Assembly (NCBI GenBank): GCA_949361645.1
Contig: OX442432.1
Coordinates: 3,564,598 to 3,628,597 of the forward strand
DNA from: Spongilla lacustris
Lineage: Eukaryota; Porifera; Demospongiae; Spongillida; Spongillidae
Direction: 5' to 3'
Length of the DNA: 64,000 nucleotides
Below the pieces are notes generated by a model. That model was not told the origin of the DNA. It ran no database searches and worked only from the letters and a program-made list of their open reading frames with translations. Numbering within the stretch: the first letter of the stretch is position 1; every line of letters begins with the position of its first letter. Shown in pieces: positions 11,101-23,900 of the stretch. A program made the translations under genes and the position numbers.

Positions 11101-14100
11101 TTTCCATCATTTTCTACGACCTTCAATCAAAGATTTCTTTCCTAAAACACAAAGAAGAGATTGGGTCTATGGGCACCCAGAGGAATTGAAGTGATGGCCA
11201 AACATGTTAATAACTCAAGATGATACAAACAACTAAGGCAATAATCACACGTAGCTACCAAACGTCAGAAGGGTAAATACAAAGTAAGATCAATTGAATG
11301 CACAATCATTTTTTAGTGCACATACTGGACAGACAATGCGCTTTTTTTCACTACCAAGAAACTCCACATAGCTCAAAGGGCATAAAAAACATGTAAGACC
11401 AAAAAAGTGATTTCCAATTGTGGAATAATTTTAATTTTTATATAGTAATATTCAGAGCCTTTTCCCAGGCATTCAAACTTGCTACCAAAATATGGCCTAT
11501 TTCAGCAGAGAGTGACATAATTATTGTATTAGTCGGCAAACTAATGATAGTGCATTAGAAATTAAGTTTTCTGACAATACTCACATATGAAATGATATAG
11601 AGGTCAATGAACAATTCACACATATAACAATTAAGTCATGAATGCAAATAATCACAATTGATACCTTGTCAATATCTTCTTCTTCCAAAGCTTTGTTCTT
11701 ATACTGATCAAGTTCTTTCACTTTCTTCTGAATACTGGCAACAGTTGGAAGGTGAGATCCCCTCTTCTCCAACTAAAGATTTATATTACCAGATCTAAAT
11801 GCTACATTTTTATGCAGAGTGGCTTTATTTGCCACATGAATGCGTACACAAACCTCTGTTCTCCATTTCTGAAATTCTGATTCTGTGAAAGAGCTGTTTG
11901 AAACATATTCCATTCTAAATGTCCTTTCCTGAACTCCATGCCTGTTGCAACAAGATTAATGGTGTGCATTTTCTGCCAGAGCTCTTCATTCATACCTTAG
12001 CCTAAGTCCTTTGTTTGTCTTTGTTGTTCCCAATGAATAAACCTTTGGAGTCTCTTGAACTCCTATAATCTCACATATCTAATGGAATGACAATGTGTCA
12101 TCAAACGACCACAACATTACAAAATTAGTTTTCACATATGAAATTGTTTAATACATGTACATAATGCAACTGGAATATGCTTACCCGATAAACCATTTTC
12201 CCTTCATGAGCACCAATTCCAACCCTAATAAAGCACCCCTTCACAGCTTCCTCAAAGAATGGCATGTGGACCCACCTGAAGGAATTATATCAACAGTGCA
12301 CATAATACGCATACTAAGATATCACTTACTTTTCCAAGCGAAAGCGAGATATTTTGAGCTTATTTAATTCATCCAAAGTTGAAATGTACTTTGAAGCTGC
12401 TGATTTCAAATCCTGGATTGCCTTTTCACCAGCTTCATCTTCTGACACAACATTATTTGAAGGTGGTGTTTCTTCGGCACTTGAGGACTCCTCATCAGAA
12501 TCAGAATAAATATCAGATGCCTTTAGAGGTTCCTTCTGCTGCTGCTTTTGTTCTGCCTCAGCCTTTTTCTGTTTATCTTCACAAGTAAATTACTGGCATT
12601 AAAATGGTATGGATGTATATACGTACACATGTACATGTGTAAGTCCTAACACAAATGCACTGTACCAATCTACAATATGTGAACTTGGCAATTTACATAG
12701 CTGGAGCATGAGTATGAATGTATGTACGTACTCACTTCAAAAAATCTTAACATGCTTCCTGCCAGTTGTTAACTAACCTGCAGTACGCTTGGCCTTTAGC
12801 TCATCCATTGCTCGACTTTTGGTTTTGTCTTCATTCACTTTACGCCTTCCCTTCTGCCTGAGGTCATCATCTTCTTTCTTTTGCTTTTCCTGCTTCTCCT
12901 TCTCCCTTTTTAATCGTCGAAGTCTTTGCTTAACCTCAAATCTAGCTTTCATGGCATCACGCTTCAGATACCTGCCGAAATATATATATATATATACATA
13001 TAGTGACTGTGACATGTATAATGTGCTAGAGCTCTGCCAGCATGGTACATGTGCAGCAAGTAATACCGATTATGGATAAATTCTTTGTAGAAGGTTTGTA
13101 TGTGTGTAATAATATCTACCTATACCTGTACAACAATACATGGAACGAGACTGTCAAAATCATGTTTAAACACTGAGAAATTTTTGGATTAGATATCTGC
13201 CATGGTACTTTTCAATGCACACATAACTTTCCTTTTCACATATCCTTTCCCATATACTTTTAAAAATCAAAAACTTAAATCAGTGCAGAAAGAAATAGGA
13301 AACTACATGAACATGTGTGTATAAGTACAAAAGAAATAAATAAAGATCCTACTGTCACCGTGTACGTGACATCGAACATGGTGTTTTCACCCCACTTGTT
13401 CTCTCAACTTCAGAAGGCATGGGAAGGGACGGGATTACATTTTACAAGCATCTAGATGATTTGCTTTCCAACAAGAGAAAACATCCTTACAGCACACTCA
13501 CGGGCTGGGTAAGATGTAGACTTTCCTTTGCCATCCTGAGATCTGCTGATTAGTGCATTAGAGGAAGCAGATCCTCGTTCTATCATCTGATTATAACTAT
13601 CTCCTTGCAGCTTCAGAGGCTGTGCACCAGTTGATCTTGTTTTTACATCCCCAACGCCATTGTATCATAATTATAATGATTATAATAATAGAGATGATTT
13701 CATCAAAACTCTAGTATGAAATCAAATCATCTTAGTTCTATAACCTTTATAATTATTTTCTCCCAATATCAATTATCAATCAAATGGCAAACTAGAGACT
13801 AGAAAGAGCATGAAATTTAAATCAGTTAGCAACATTCGTAAAACGTAAAATGTACCAGCTATGCAAGCTCTCAAAATACTATTATAATAAGTCACGACCT
13901 CAAGCCCAGGGCTCATACAAGCACAGGCATACCTATTGTACATTTCCTGCTCCCTTTCTGCTTCTGTCATCTGATCAAGCCGTTTCCTATCTTCCTCATC
14001 TCCAATTAAGTTTTCATCAAGACCATCATCAAACTTTAATGATTCATCTGATGAGCTCTCTGCACCCAACGAGCTGCCATCACTTTCTGACGTTTTCTGT

Positions 14101-14724
14101 GTAGCAGCCTGTGTTTTTTTTTTAAACATGGTATCATACATGCGTACCAAAATTGATGAGATTATTTCACACTACCTGCAGCACCTCTTCTTCTCCACTC
14201 CCTTCCACGTCACTTGAATTGACTGATGCTTTTTTCTTCGGTTCCTTCGAGCCTGTAGCCTTAGGCTTCTGCGATTTCCCTTTCTTTTTTCCCATTTCAT
14301 CGCCGTCTAAAGCCCACTTTACATACAAATGTTTTTAAAACTCCCGCATAATACAAAGGTTCAAAAACATGCTATGTAGGCCTAACCTCATCGTCACTCC
14401 CAGTGTCAGAGCTGGAATCGGACTCACTAGGGCTTGCAGTGCTCACAGGGGGTTTCGTCCTTTTAGCTGCTGATGCCAATGACAAAAGCTCCTACAGAGC
14501 AATACGAATGCCGGCCTGATCAATGTGCATACCGTGCTGGAGAAAGCTTATCGCTATCTGACCACACAGGGCGCTTGTGTACGAATCAGGGTATAGATGT
14601 GGTACTTACAAAAGTGCATTTTATAGGCTCTCCACAATCACCAGTAAATTAAAGGTACCTCATCTAGGTCGCTACCACCAGAAACGTCACTGTCTGAGTT
14701 GATCACGGGTCGCTTTTTAGCCAT
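5166..14724 (-). CDS. RTF1: RNA polymerase-associated protein RTF1 (Paf1 complex)
   Basis: RTF1 is a Paf1-complex subunit that tracks with elongating RNA polymerase II and stimulates H2B ubiquitination in the nucleus. Seventeen exons join in phase (5' to 3'): 14659-14724, 14387-14491, 14176-14316, 13933-14108, 12778-12971, 12330-12576, 12185-12275, 11996-12078, 11854-11941, 11665-11772, 10845-10922, 9565-9686, 9223-9280, 9088-9162, 8881-8925, 6020-6155, 5166-5275. They total 1923 bases, or 640 residues (the human protein is about 710). Landmarks are the start [17 protein letters not shown]; an acidic Ser-rich N-terminus; the HMD-type segment [18 protein letters not shown] (about residues 140-160); a Lys-rich coiled region; the Plus3 domain (about 297-430, with [13 protein letters not shown] and [10 protein letters not shown]); [14 protein letters not shown]; and the conserved end [16 protein letters not shown]. 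Exon phases and both termini agree with the family, so the gene looks intact. Intron 15 (6156-8880) contains another gene and a hairpin element. Confidence 0.95.
6185..6206. repeat. A22 homopolymer in RTF1 intron 15
   Basis: Twenty-two consecutive A on the plus strand, read as a U-run in the RTF1 pre-mRNA about 30 bases upstream of the exon 16 acceptor. It probably acts as part of the polypyrimidine tract. Confidence 0.9.
6249..7214 (-). CDS. Intronless ankyrin-repeat protein (ANKRD34-like?), nested in RTF1
   Basis: This is a single uninterrupted frame of 321 residues from the ATG at 7212-7214. An in-frame ATG further upstream at 7406 would add 64 residues with no family features, so the shorter start is preferred. 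Residues about 20-165 form three to four ankyrin units with recognisable cores: [32 protein letters not shown], and [18 protein letters not shown]. The remaining 150 residues are Ser/Thr-rich, low in structure and end in basic/proline residues. The spacing of [15 protein letters not shown] and DKHGR resembles ANKRD34 proteins, which are also coded in one exon in vertebrates; that assignment is tentative. It lies wholly inside RTF1 intron 15 on the same strand, with a CpG-rich promoter-like upstream (7215-7400, including TGACGTC near 7334). The lack of introns could also reflect a retrogene. Confidence 0.8.
   Translation of the reverse strand: MEDVVASFTLDPSQLSAQLRSIHCGAYKRLRYFVQEGYDVNAATGHLKMRPLMVACFIKDLKRRIIIVNYLLQNGADPSFTDKHGRNSLIYACSLSRGDVVSRMLRYADFDLNAVDSNGNTALHICAAVGNSKIFKMVLDAAVKHKLNLWTRNKYFCSPWDIAYSKQHLECLSLLRDVGNFPSLCDTAPIKSSTVISRDSLIPLPVHLSLEHTDELDKTNGISVDNLTTDLKTNTNAITTLFSGLTVVQKSSSYCSPSKRTTPIDHLWVKSIMDCKKQESSPVDLDKLGLLKRIPSCDKTRVFTPKLLYKRAITSPRLPTF
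7440..8804. mobile_element. Foldback element with very long inverted arms in RTF1 intron 15
   Basis: The left arm (about 7440-7965) is matched by its reverse complement in the right arm (about 8085-8804). The outer ends are tttgtttgtaac and gttacaaacaaa; inner landmarks are the gagcccaaattta block (near 7620 and 8625) and the repeated atcccaggatggtttttac unit near the centre. Divergence is modest, far less than in the foldback at 3535. It has no coding capacity. The right arm is longer because a second small element is inserted in it. Confidence 0.85.
8205..8346. mobile_element. 142-bp MITE nested in the foldback arm
   Basis: Terminal inverted repeats of about 38 bases start tatatcatagtaaaactgtg on the left and end with its exact reverse complement on the right. 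The left arm of the host foldback lacks this block, which shows it inserted after the foldback formed. The TA at each end would fit a TA target duplication as in Tc1/mariner-type MITEs. Confidence 0.8.
9905..9960 (+). mobile_element. Micro-fragment of type A retroelement tail
   Basis: The plus frame encodes [13 protein letters not shown], matching the extreme C-terminal LVRANA motif of the retroelements at 42700 and 63460. It lies in RTF1 intron 11, antisense to the gene. It is only about 55 bases long, so homology rests on this one motif and its recurrence in the window. Confidence 0.45.
13452..13664 (-). other. Unassigned open stretch inside RTF1 intron 4
   Basis: On the minus strand 70 codons are open between two stops, with balanced, protein-like composition (for example [17 protein letters not shown] and [12 protein letters not shown]). 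It does not fit RTF1, whose exons 4 and 5 already join in phase around it. It could be a transposon-derived fragment or an unannotated alternative exon. I do not recognise a family. Confidence 0.3.
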
Positions 14725-14836
14725 TAGTTCTAGTAGTCTCTTCGTGCTCGGTATATGAGAATTTAACCCGTTGGAATCTATGCCTAATATCATGTGATTT
14801 TATAGCGTTGGATTATATTATAATACGCGGTTGTAT
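14725..14836. promoter_or_regulatory. Divergent 112-bp promoter between RTF1 and ZFYVE1
   Basis: The start codons of RTF1 (minus) and ZFYVE1 (plus) are separated by only 112 bases, so the two genes must share a bidirectional promoter unless 5' non-coding exons overlap the neighbour. The interval has no obvious TATA box near either start and contains an E-box of the M-box type, TCATGTGA, at 14790-14797. Confidence 0.75.
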
Positions 14837-17800
14837 ATGTCTGTGACTAATGAAGCGCAGTTTCAGAGACAATTGCGATGCGAAGAGTGCTTAAAATGTC
14901 AGAGTGATGTTGCTGAAGTGTTCTGCGAAGCCTGTGGAACATTTCTTTGCACGGCTTGTGACGTATTCGTGCATTCTACCAAAGGTTTGAAAATTCATAT
15001 TAGGGAAAACCTCGATCGTATAGGGAAGAAATGTAACGTGCTATGCTACGCTAGGAACACCACCACAATTCACTGCGAAAACTGTGTGATGGATTTCTGC
15101 TACGAATGTGATGAGCAATGGCATGCCAAAGGAAAGCGTAAAGATCACAGACGTAGGCCTATATCGTTGGTGCATTCCGCAAAGGAAAATTCCCAGAAGT
15201 CTTCGTGTTTTTTGCTGATAAATGATAAAGAGGAACTAATGGTGAGAACCTGTATACTAAAAACATTTACTACCTGTTCTCGTTTTTTTTTTTTTTTTTA
15301 GCGCAACGAAAAACGAGTTTAAACTTAGAACCTGGTTAAACACACAGGGTATGAAGCAATAGTGGGCTACAGGTCTGTTGCAGGGGAAAACTAAAAGGAA
15401 TGGTTTTAACGCACATTTTCATTTTATTAAACCTAATGGCAAAAATGACTGGCCAAGAGTCAGCATTATAACAGTGCCATTTCATCCACTATTCTTCTTC
15501 ACATAAAATTTTTAAACGGTTGCTTACAATTTATCCTTCCTTCTATATGTATATTGTATTATACCGGTATAATAGTTATTGGACTGCTAGTGAGCATGGT
15601 ATTGTTAGAAATGCAGGATGTTTTTCATAGGTAAACTGCCAAATTACATGTAGAACAGGTTGGCTTTATAGGATAGGGTGGTCTGACATAGAAGACTAGG
15701 GGGTACCTAGGGGTGTCATTTTTTTTTTTTTAGACAACTATAAATCTTTGTTTGGCTATCATATAAACCACATTGTCAGAAGGTAGTAATATCCTAGCTT
15801 TTGAAAATTCCCATCGCGCCCTTTCTAGAGATGCATGGGGATGTGCTATGCTCACTAAACAACTATGCTGTGCTCTCCTGATTTTTGGAGTTTCAAGTCT
15901 ATGTGTTTACAATAAGAGTAAACATGGTAATTAAGTTTGTACCCAGTGTATGCATCGATTTCATGAGGGGGGGAAGTTAGTGAACATAATGAAAGATATT
16001 CTCTACTGGAAAGTTTAGTGGAATGCAGGAACATGGATGGTCAGAATAAGCTGGTGCATAATTGCCACTTGAAACTACTACGTTGTTCATTGCAACGTCC
16101 CGATTCTCCGTGCTTATGCACTGCTGACTATATCCCAAGTTTACTTTCTAATAGAAAACGTTTTTATATGGAATGTTAATTTTCATTTTCTGATGCATAT
16201 GGTTACAAACTTTGTTTTCATATATCATGCATATATTTATGGTTCATTGTTACTGCATTGATAGCAATACTTTAATTTAGGTCACTGATGCAGATGAATT
16301 CACTAGAAAGCTCTGTTGTGACAAGACAGCAAAGGTGAAGGTTGTCTCAATTTTTGGCAACACTGGTGATGGGAAGTCTCATACTTTAAATCGTGCATTC
16401 TTTCAAGAAGAAGTGTTTCGGACTTCATCAGCTCAAAGTGCCTGCACCATTGGCATATGGGTGGCTTACTCAGCACAACATCAAGCCATTTTTGTTGACA
16501 CTGAAGGTCTTCTAGGGGTTTGTGAAAATGAAGCACGTAGGATCAGGTTGCTCTTAAAAGTACTGGCTATTTCAGATGTTGTGATATATAGAACTCGTGC
16601 AGAAAGACTGCACAATGACCTGTTTACCTTTTTGGGTGATGCATCTGATGCATACTGGAAATACTTCATGCCTGAACTTCAGGCTGCATCAATTAAGTAC
16701 AAGTTGGACATCCCTTTGTCTACCTTAGGACCATCTGTTGTCATTTTTCATGAAACACAATATGCACATCTGCTGGGTGATGATACTATAAAACCTGCAT
16801 CAAAGCCATTCAGATCAAGGGTGTCTTCCACTAGTGAAATTGCTGCACAAAATGAGGTCTCATGTGATGATGTACAGCCCATAGGGGCTGATGAGCTGTT
16901 ACGTATAAGATTTGCTGAACTAGGGTGTATACCAAAATCATTCTGTTCAATTGAATATGTAGGCACTAGAACTCAACATTCTCCAACAGATTTCAGCTCC
17001 CTTTCGAGGGCTGTAACTGATCTCCTTAAGAGCAATGCTATCCGAGCACCTAGGCAGCCAGAGGTGATTTTGACTGCTTTGCAAGTAAGTCTTACCAGTA
17101 TTAATTGCAACAAAATGGAATTCCTTCTCCGTTAAATAGAACCATTATAAATCATCGTAGTGGTGCTTTTGATGTATATTTTATGACCTTACAGAGTGTG
17201 TGCAATGCACAATAACATCATACCAGTTAATTCAACAACAGTTTGCATTAATATTATGTGTAAAGTTTTAGGGTAAGCGAAGAAGGATGAAGAGGCAAAA
17301 TAGTACATGTAAAATAATAGCATGCACCCTCCCAATTCCTGTTAAAATGTGTTGTATGATTGTCAGTGCTTGAAGATAATTGATTATGCAACATACATGT
17401 ACTCCCTACTTATATAAACCAACCACAAAGAATGATCGTAGGAACACTAGATATAGGTTCATGTAAGTGGTTTTACATTAGGGCTTTCACCAAGATAAAT
17501 GTGGTGCTCACTCCAATACAATATTGTAGATAATGTGTTTTAGTGTAAATGGTGACATTAGTTAAAAAAATGGAAAATCGTAATAATAATCTGTACTTTT
17601 GCAAACCCAGAAAGGTTCATAGTATGGAATGTCAGGCTTTCAATACCTTTTCTGTAGCTGGGGAATCACTCTGCTAACCCAACAGTTAACCCAAACTGGT
17701 TTTCATGCTGATCATAAATAATCTAGAATAAAAAATTTAAAGACCAAGTTGTCAAAAACATTGATCTTACATTGTGTACAGTTAAAAGAGGGCTGGGTTC

Positions 17801-20513
17801 TTCAGCGTCCAGTACTCATTTTGAAAACTGCCAAATGATCACTTTCATCATATTAGCACTTTGAGAAGTCAGAACGTTTATATTTTCTTCAGAACGTATT
17901 TGACCTCTTGTCCATCAGAGACACTCATTCAGGGTTGTTTGAGTCAAGCTGCCACACGAAGCACTAACTCATAAAATTGGTTGTCTTGTAGTTAATATTG
18001 CTGCCCTAGCGCTAAAAAATTGTCATTGATGCCGTATTTCGTGTTACACATCAATGTGGAGTTAGCAATGAATACATTTGTAGTTTGTGGCTATCTACTT
18101 ATTTGCACATACTAGGTACATGTACTTATGCTGTTTCTGCTTACTGAAGTTGTAGGTTTAGAACCCCTACACAATTCCTTTCTGGGTAACCAACCCATAC
18201 TTCCTTTTGCAGAGCAGGAGCTTCATTTACTCTACGAACGTTTATTACTAGTGACCGTTTTAAAATTCATGATTGATCCGTCATTTTGTTTTCAAACACA
18301 GACTAGAACTGACACAATGGTGAAAGCAGTAATGTTGAAAATCAAATAAGGCTAAATGTCCATGTGTGTGTGTGTGTGTGGCATTTTTTATTTCATCTCA
18401 TGAATTTTTTTCTATAGGTTTTAAATCAAAAATTCAGTGGCGAACTGGAAAAAATACAAATGAGGGCATTGCCAGAAGCATACTTTTCCTGCCAGCAGGA
18501 ATGTTTGGCATGTGGGTAAGTTTTTTTTTTTTTTTTTAAGTTTGCATTTTTATGCACTGTTGATCTCAAGAGTGCGCTGTGAGCTTAGTATGAATCATAA
18601 AATGGACGAAGTACCACATAAGATCACTACAATGAGGTGCCGTTACCATCATCTATATGATAATAAAGTGTATCTGTGCAAGGTAGGAGCACTATACACA
18701 TTTTATCACTTTGTTAGTATACACTTTAAATAATAGGTTTTTCAATGTTGCCTGGGAATAATATTTGAACTACTCATGGGAAGTGATATTATGTGAATGT
18801 ACACTGTACATGTACATTTATTTGATGTGCAAAGGGGATATGCAGGACACTAGTATATGATTTTTGCCCCCAAAAGGCCTGCTTCGACTGTGGTAGAGAG
18901 AGCATTGTAGAGTCTCGAATAGCTGGCTCTACTGAGGGGAGTTGGATTGGACTGGCAATATATGCATGGTCTGGGTAAGTGCAGTCTTGTGAATCAGTGC
19001 AGTTGTAATAACATACAACAAGCTCATGTGCCATGTATAGGGTGATATCTGAATATATGTTTCATGAAGATTTTTATGAATGCACATGTACTTGTCATTA
19101 TTTATGCAATGGTTTTTGGAGTGATGTCACTTTTTAAATACTCTTCCCCTCAGTGAATGAGCTACATAGGTTACATTAGCAGTGACAGTACCCTATTATC
19201 AATTCAAGTGTGTACCTGTATGTACTATTAGTAGCTAGATAGGTATTTCTCCCCAACGCCAGGCCTTGCATGCACCACATGTACACATGTGTTGCCAATA
19301 TTACTACAACTCTAACTTGATGCATATGCATGGTTTTGTGTTATCGATTTTTTTTTTTTTTTTTTGCAGCTCAGTTCTTGAATGTGCAAACTGCGGGGTG
19401 ATCTATCGCAGCCGACAGCACTGGTACGGGAATCTGAGTCCAGAAATTGACTCTGTGAAGAGGGAGAATAAGCATGTTTGGCCTGAGGTGTGTATATGTA
19501 TAGTGCATATTCTTGTGTCCTACTAGTATTGAGCCTACATTTGTATATAGTATACTTTTACGTGTACCTGGACACTGCAGCATGTACATGTGTAACAGTG
19601 CAATGCTTTACATGTAGGCTTCATAGGGGGCAACTTTTATCTGTTTGCAGGACCTTCTAATAGATGTCTCTACATCATCAAACTCTGCAACTGTTACAGC
19701 CCGGAAGTTGTTAGATGGAGTGTCTGGAGTAGCAGAGGCTATAACCAGTGTTGGTTCAAGACCAACCAAGATGATTTCAAGCTGGGTATCAGATAAAATT
19801 GCACCTACATATTGGGTGCCTAACTATAAAATTTTAGTGAGTAATACAATATTAAGGATTGTAATATGTTCTTATGTTAATATTGACCTATAAGATTTGA
19901 TGCATGTCCCCTTTTGCACACAAGTACCCCAATTGGCATTACACACAATTATGGATAACATATACTTTAGTAACTAGCATGTATTCATTCACAGGCCTGT
20001 AATGAATGCAAAGTTGAGTTCCAACCATTGCAGACAAAACATCATTGCAGAGCATGTGGTGAAGGGTTCTGTGAAAACTGCTTGTTAAAGCTCATGCCTG
20101 TTCCATGGAGAGGATGGGGCACTGTGCCTGTGAAAGTGTGCAATTCCTGTTACAACAAATACACCAGATTTAGTGAAAGCCCCCAAAATGTTGATGTTGA
20201 GGAAGCCCAGACACATGGAGTCACTGCTCGATATGTAGGAGAAGCAGCTCAGAGAGCAGTATCAGGAGCGGTGAACTATTCATGTGGTATCATCTCAGAG
20301 ACAGCACGACCAACATATTGGGCCCCTGATGCAGAAATTGTCTGTTGCAATGTTTGCAAAAGTGACTTTAATCTGAAAAATTTAAGCAAGCACCACTGTA
20401 GATTTTGTGGACAGGGTATCTGTGATGCCTGTTCTCAACAGAAGAGGGCTATACCATCCAAAGGCTGGAACTATCCTGTTCGGATTTGTGACTCATGTGT
20501 CAAAAATATATAG
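14837..20513 (+). CDS. ZFYVE1: Zinc finger FYVE domain-containing protein 1 (DFCP1)
   Basis: ZFYVE1/DFCP1 binds PI3P and sits on ER subdomains, omegasomes and lipid droplets during autophagy. Eight exons join in phase: 14837-15241, 16281-17084, 18418-18515, 18571-18682, 18877-18974, 19370-19487, 19651-19836, 19995-20513. They total 2340 bases, or 779 residues, against 777 in human. Residues about 10-110 hold two Cys/His-rich B-box-like fingers. A P-loop GNTGDGKS lies at 161-168, with an FVDTEGLLG Walker-B-like strand downstream, as in the ATPase/GTPase-like domain of the family. A Cys-rich middle follows (CRYHHLYDN, CANCGVIYRSRQ). Two FYVE domains close the protein (about 600-660 and 715-779), each with the KHHCR core. 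The start is the first ATG, giving MSVTNEAQF. Introns 1 and 2 (1.0 and 1.3 kb) hold no recognisable feature. Confidence 0.96.
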
Positions 20514-20905
20514 TGATTTATAACTCATTTTTTAAACCACATGTGATGTAATGACATATATCTGGATCTTAATATTCATGTATCTGACAATGAGATATGT
20601 AATTGTATATTAGGTGATCTGGGCACTGTGACTCATGTATATAAGAAGTATACATTATGTGGCCTGCCTAAATTCACAAGTAACGAAAATTATTATAATT
20701 TCGAGTACTTTACTAAATTTTAATACATGCAGCTGATCGATTATGCAGTCCCCAGACTATTAAGCCTACACGTATAACTGTAACATTTAGTTAGTAACAC
20801 AAATTCCTCATTATTACCTCTGATTAGATGTGAGATACGTTTACATGTAATTGTGAGCATGATGATGCACAATATGCAATATACAACGGATATGCAGCCT
20901 TTTTT
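20514..20905. other. Convergent 3' intergenic spacer
   Basis: ZFYVE1 (plus) and the dynein gene (minus) end tail to tail with 392 bases between stop codons, which must contain both 3' UTRs. It is AT-rich, with no coding features and no strong consensus polyadenylation hexamer assignable to either gene. Confidence 0.6.
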
Positions 20906-23900
20906 TTAGTAGTCAGTGTGGGGAAACATTGTAGGCCCTTGTACAGTCCAATGATCCACAGTAAAGTCCGAAAATGTTGGTATGTGAACAGTGGTTATGA
21001 AGTCCTTATTTCTGTAGTCAGAATACAATGGACATGCATAGTAGTTGTTCTTTTCTGAAGGATCTGGTGCCTGGAAAAGGAAATAGATATTAACAGATAC
21101 ATGTACATGTACTTGTATGTACATGTACATGTACTGCATGCACTTACTGCCTTTGAAATAGACCATGCCATGCCTGGCATTTTGTAGAACGTGTCTCCAC
21201 AAGCACCACCAGTTAATCCACTTTTGGGATCCCATTGAGCCCCAGACAGATAAATTCCACTAACAATTACTGCATCCTACATTTAATTTAATTAAGAGAT
21301 AAAAAATTAATATCTAAATGGCATTTGTGCAACTACATGTACATGCACCAACCTGATTACTTGCTAGTCTTAGGTGAAATGTCATGCTTTCAAGATCACA
21401 GGTACATTTTCTACAGTAATCTTGAGTTGCAGCAGCAAATAACCCTGTAAGTTTACAGCCACATACGTAAACAAACATGTAGATTATGCAAATCTATTTT
21501 TTACCTTTGGGATGAATGATAGCAGGAAGCCAAAATTCTTTTGGTAAACGAAGTTCATTTTTCGAATCAATATTCATATCAACCCATTTCTTAATAAATC
21601 TGAATTCATCCAAAAGTGCAGACATCCATATGCCTGTGGAATTTTTACTGTACCTAGGAACGAACTGAAAGAAGATGTATGTGCTATTTAAGCTGCATGT
21701 AAGTACCCTCCACTATAACAAGTATAGCAATCCTAACACTTAAACCAACCTGCCAACATTTTGGTACTCTTTCTGAAGCCAAAGCATTATATACATCTTT
21801 CAGCACTTCTGTCATCACTATCTCTCCTTTCACAGCCAGCTCAGTGTCTTTTAAAGATGTAACAACAGTTTGTAATCTCCAATTCCACCCAGCAACTTCC
21901 TGGTTTAAAATGATCCAATATGGTGAGGAATTTTCACTGAAACACTTTGACAATGCCGTGATAGGCTGGGGAAGCATCTCCAACAAAGCACCACATTTCT
22001 CTACTATTAACTGGTCACACACTCTGAGATTGAAACTGTGTTAATAGAAAGAAAGTGATTTGTTAAATGTTAGGCTGATAAAATTAAAAACTGCTTTGAG
22101 GGATAAGCATGACATAAATATGTGCACATGCAAAATCTGTACTAAGTGATGAATACATGAATCACGTACTGCTGATGTACAGTAGAGGACTGGGTCTCCA
22201 GCTGTACAAACACTTCTAGAAACTGCATCGAAGGAGCTGCAGCACAAAAGGTTTCCACAGGTGAATTAGTTCCCAATATTGACAGACTTTCGCCTTCAGG
22301 CAGGTGATCAATCAGCGTGCATAATGTTTCATAACTTGTACTTGGCTGCACAGTTATGAATATGAATAATAAAAATGGAAACAAAAAATAAGGTAAATCA
22401 CCTCTAAGCACGCTGTTATGTTCTTAGGGAGCATTTTCGTTTTGTGATCACAACACATCCTTAGCATTGCTTTAATGTGCATTAGCTCAAATGTAGTGGT
22501 GGCCCTTCCACCAAAAACCAAATCTCCAACCAAATATTCGATGGCAGCCCAAGGAGTTCCTGAAATCTCAGGCAGTACAGATTGCAACAGTAGCAGTGAT
22601 ACCTAGGTTAGGGTGGCTATACTGAATGATGCAAAAGAAATGTGTTTTTGCTTGCCTGCAAGTCAGAATCGGTAAATTCATGTGGAAGACTCCAATTGAC
22701 AGTCTGATATGCCTTTCTGGTTTTAACAACAGAATGAAAATAGCATAGGCCAAACACCAATTGCTTCCAGTTTGAACAGGCGATTGTGTTCTCAAAGGTC
22801 TCTCTACCCACCACTGCAATCCCAGATGTACACAAGAGTTGCTTTAGTGCTGATTTTGTGGACGGTGGTGGCTCCAGCGACAACTGTATATAACGGCATC
22901 ATTGAATCAATGCACCATACCATCACCTAATGAAGTACCTTGATGCATGACTGGATGATATTTGGTAATATCCCAGAAGTGGGCATAGTACTTAGCCAAA
23001 GACGAAAATTTGGGTGTACTGCTGATGTGAACAAGCTGGAAAAGAGTATCAGTAAACATTTATGATATATCTACCACCTGTAAAACAGGTTAAAACTATA
23101 AGCAAACCTTTTACAAATGGTTTCCAAACGTGGCAACCATGACTTAGCAAGGTGACAGTTCTGCAGGAATGCCCACGTTCCAATTTGGCTGCACATCTGT
23201 ATTGTTGTTTCCGCTTTTTGTTCTTGACCTTGTCCAAGTGATACTGAACTCACAGGCTCTGCACTTCCTAATAACTCCTGAGCTAGGTCATGCAGGGCAA
23301 TGCTGGGGTCTGTGCCTACACAAAGAATGGCAATGAAACAATTGTTAGAAACCGTGATAGTTACCTGGAGTCAGTATGAACATGACTGGACTGGTACTAT
23401 CAGTACTTTCAAATACTTCTTTCAAGTTAATCAAAGGTTTGGATTTATAATTGTCGCCAAGCTCGCTGCTAAGGAATTGCTTCACATATGTGAGTAGACA
23501 CTCAGGAGCAATGTGCCGAAGAAGGATTAGGTGCTGAAACTTTGACAACTGTATAAAGTAGGGTTTTACAAAAATAGTTTTCCAGAAGTCACCACTGTTG
23601 AGTGAGAAATTTCTGGCATGATCAGACAACTCTTTTCTAAGATCAGAAAAGCAGTCAAGAGAGCACTCTAGCCGAAAAGCTGCATCCCATTTCTCTTCTG
23701 AGAAAGTGATTGGTTTATTAAAACCAGATGAATTTCTTGCTTCAGGCTTGGGTAGTTTACTTTGGTGCAAGTCAGTAGCAATATTTACAGATGAAGAATG
23801 TTGAACTGTCTTGAAGCCAAGGATTTCAGTATCTAGCAGGAAAGCCGTCCACTCTGGCATGGTAATGGTGGGTTTGATGCCTAGTACACTGTCTCCATGC

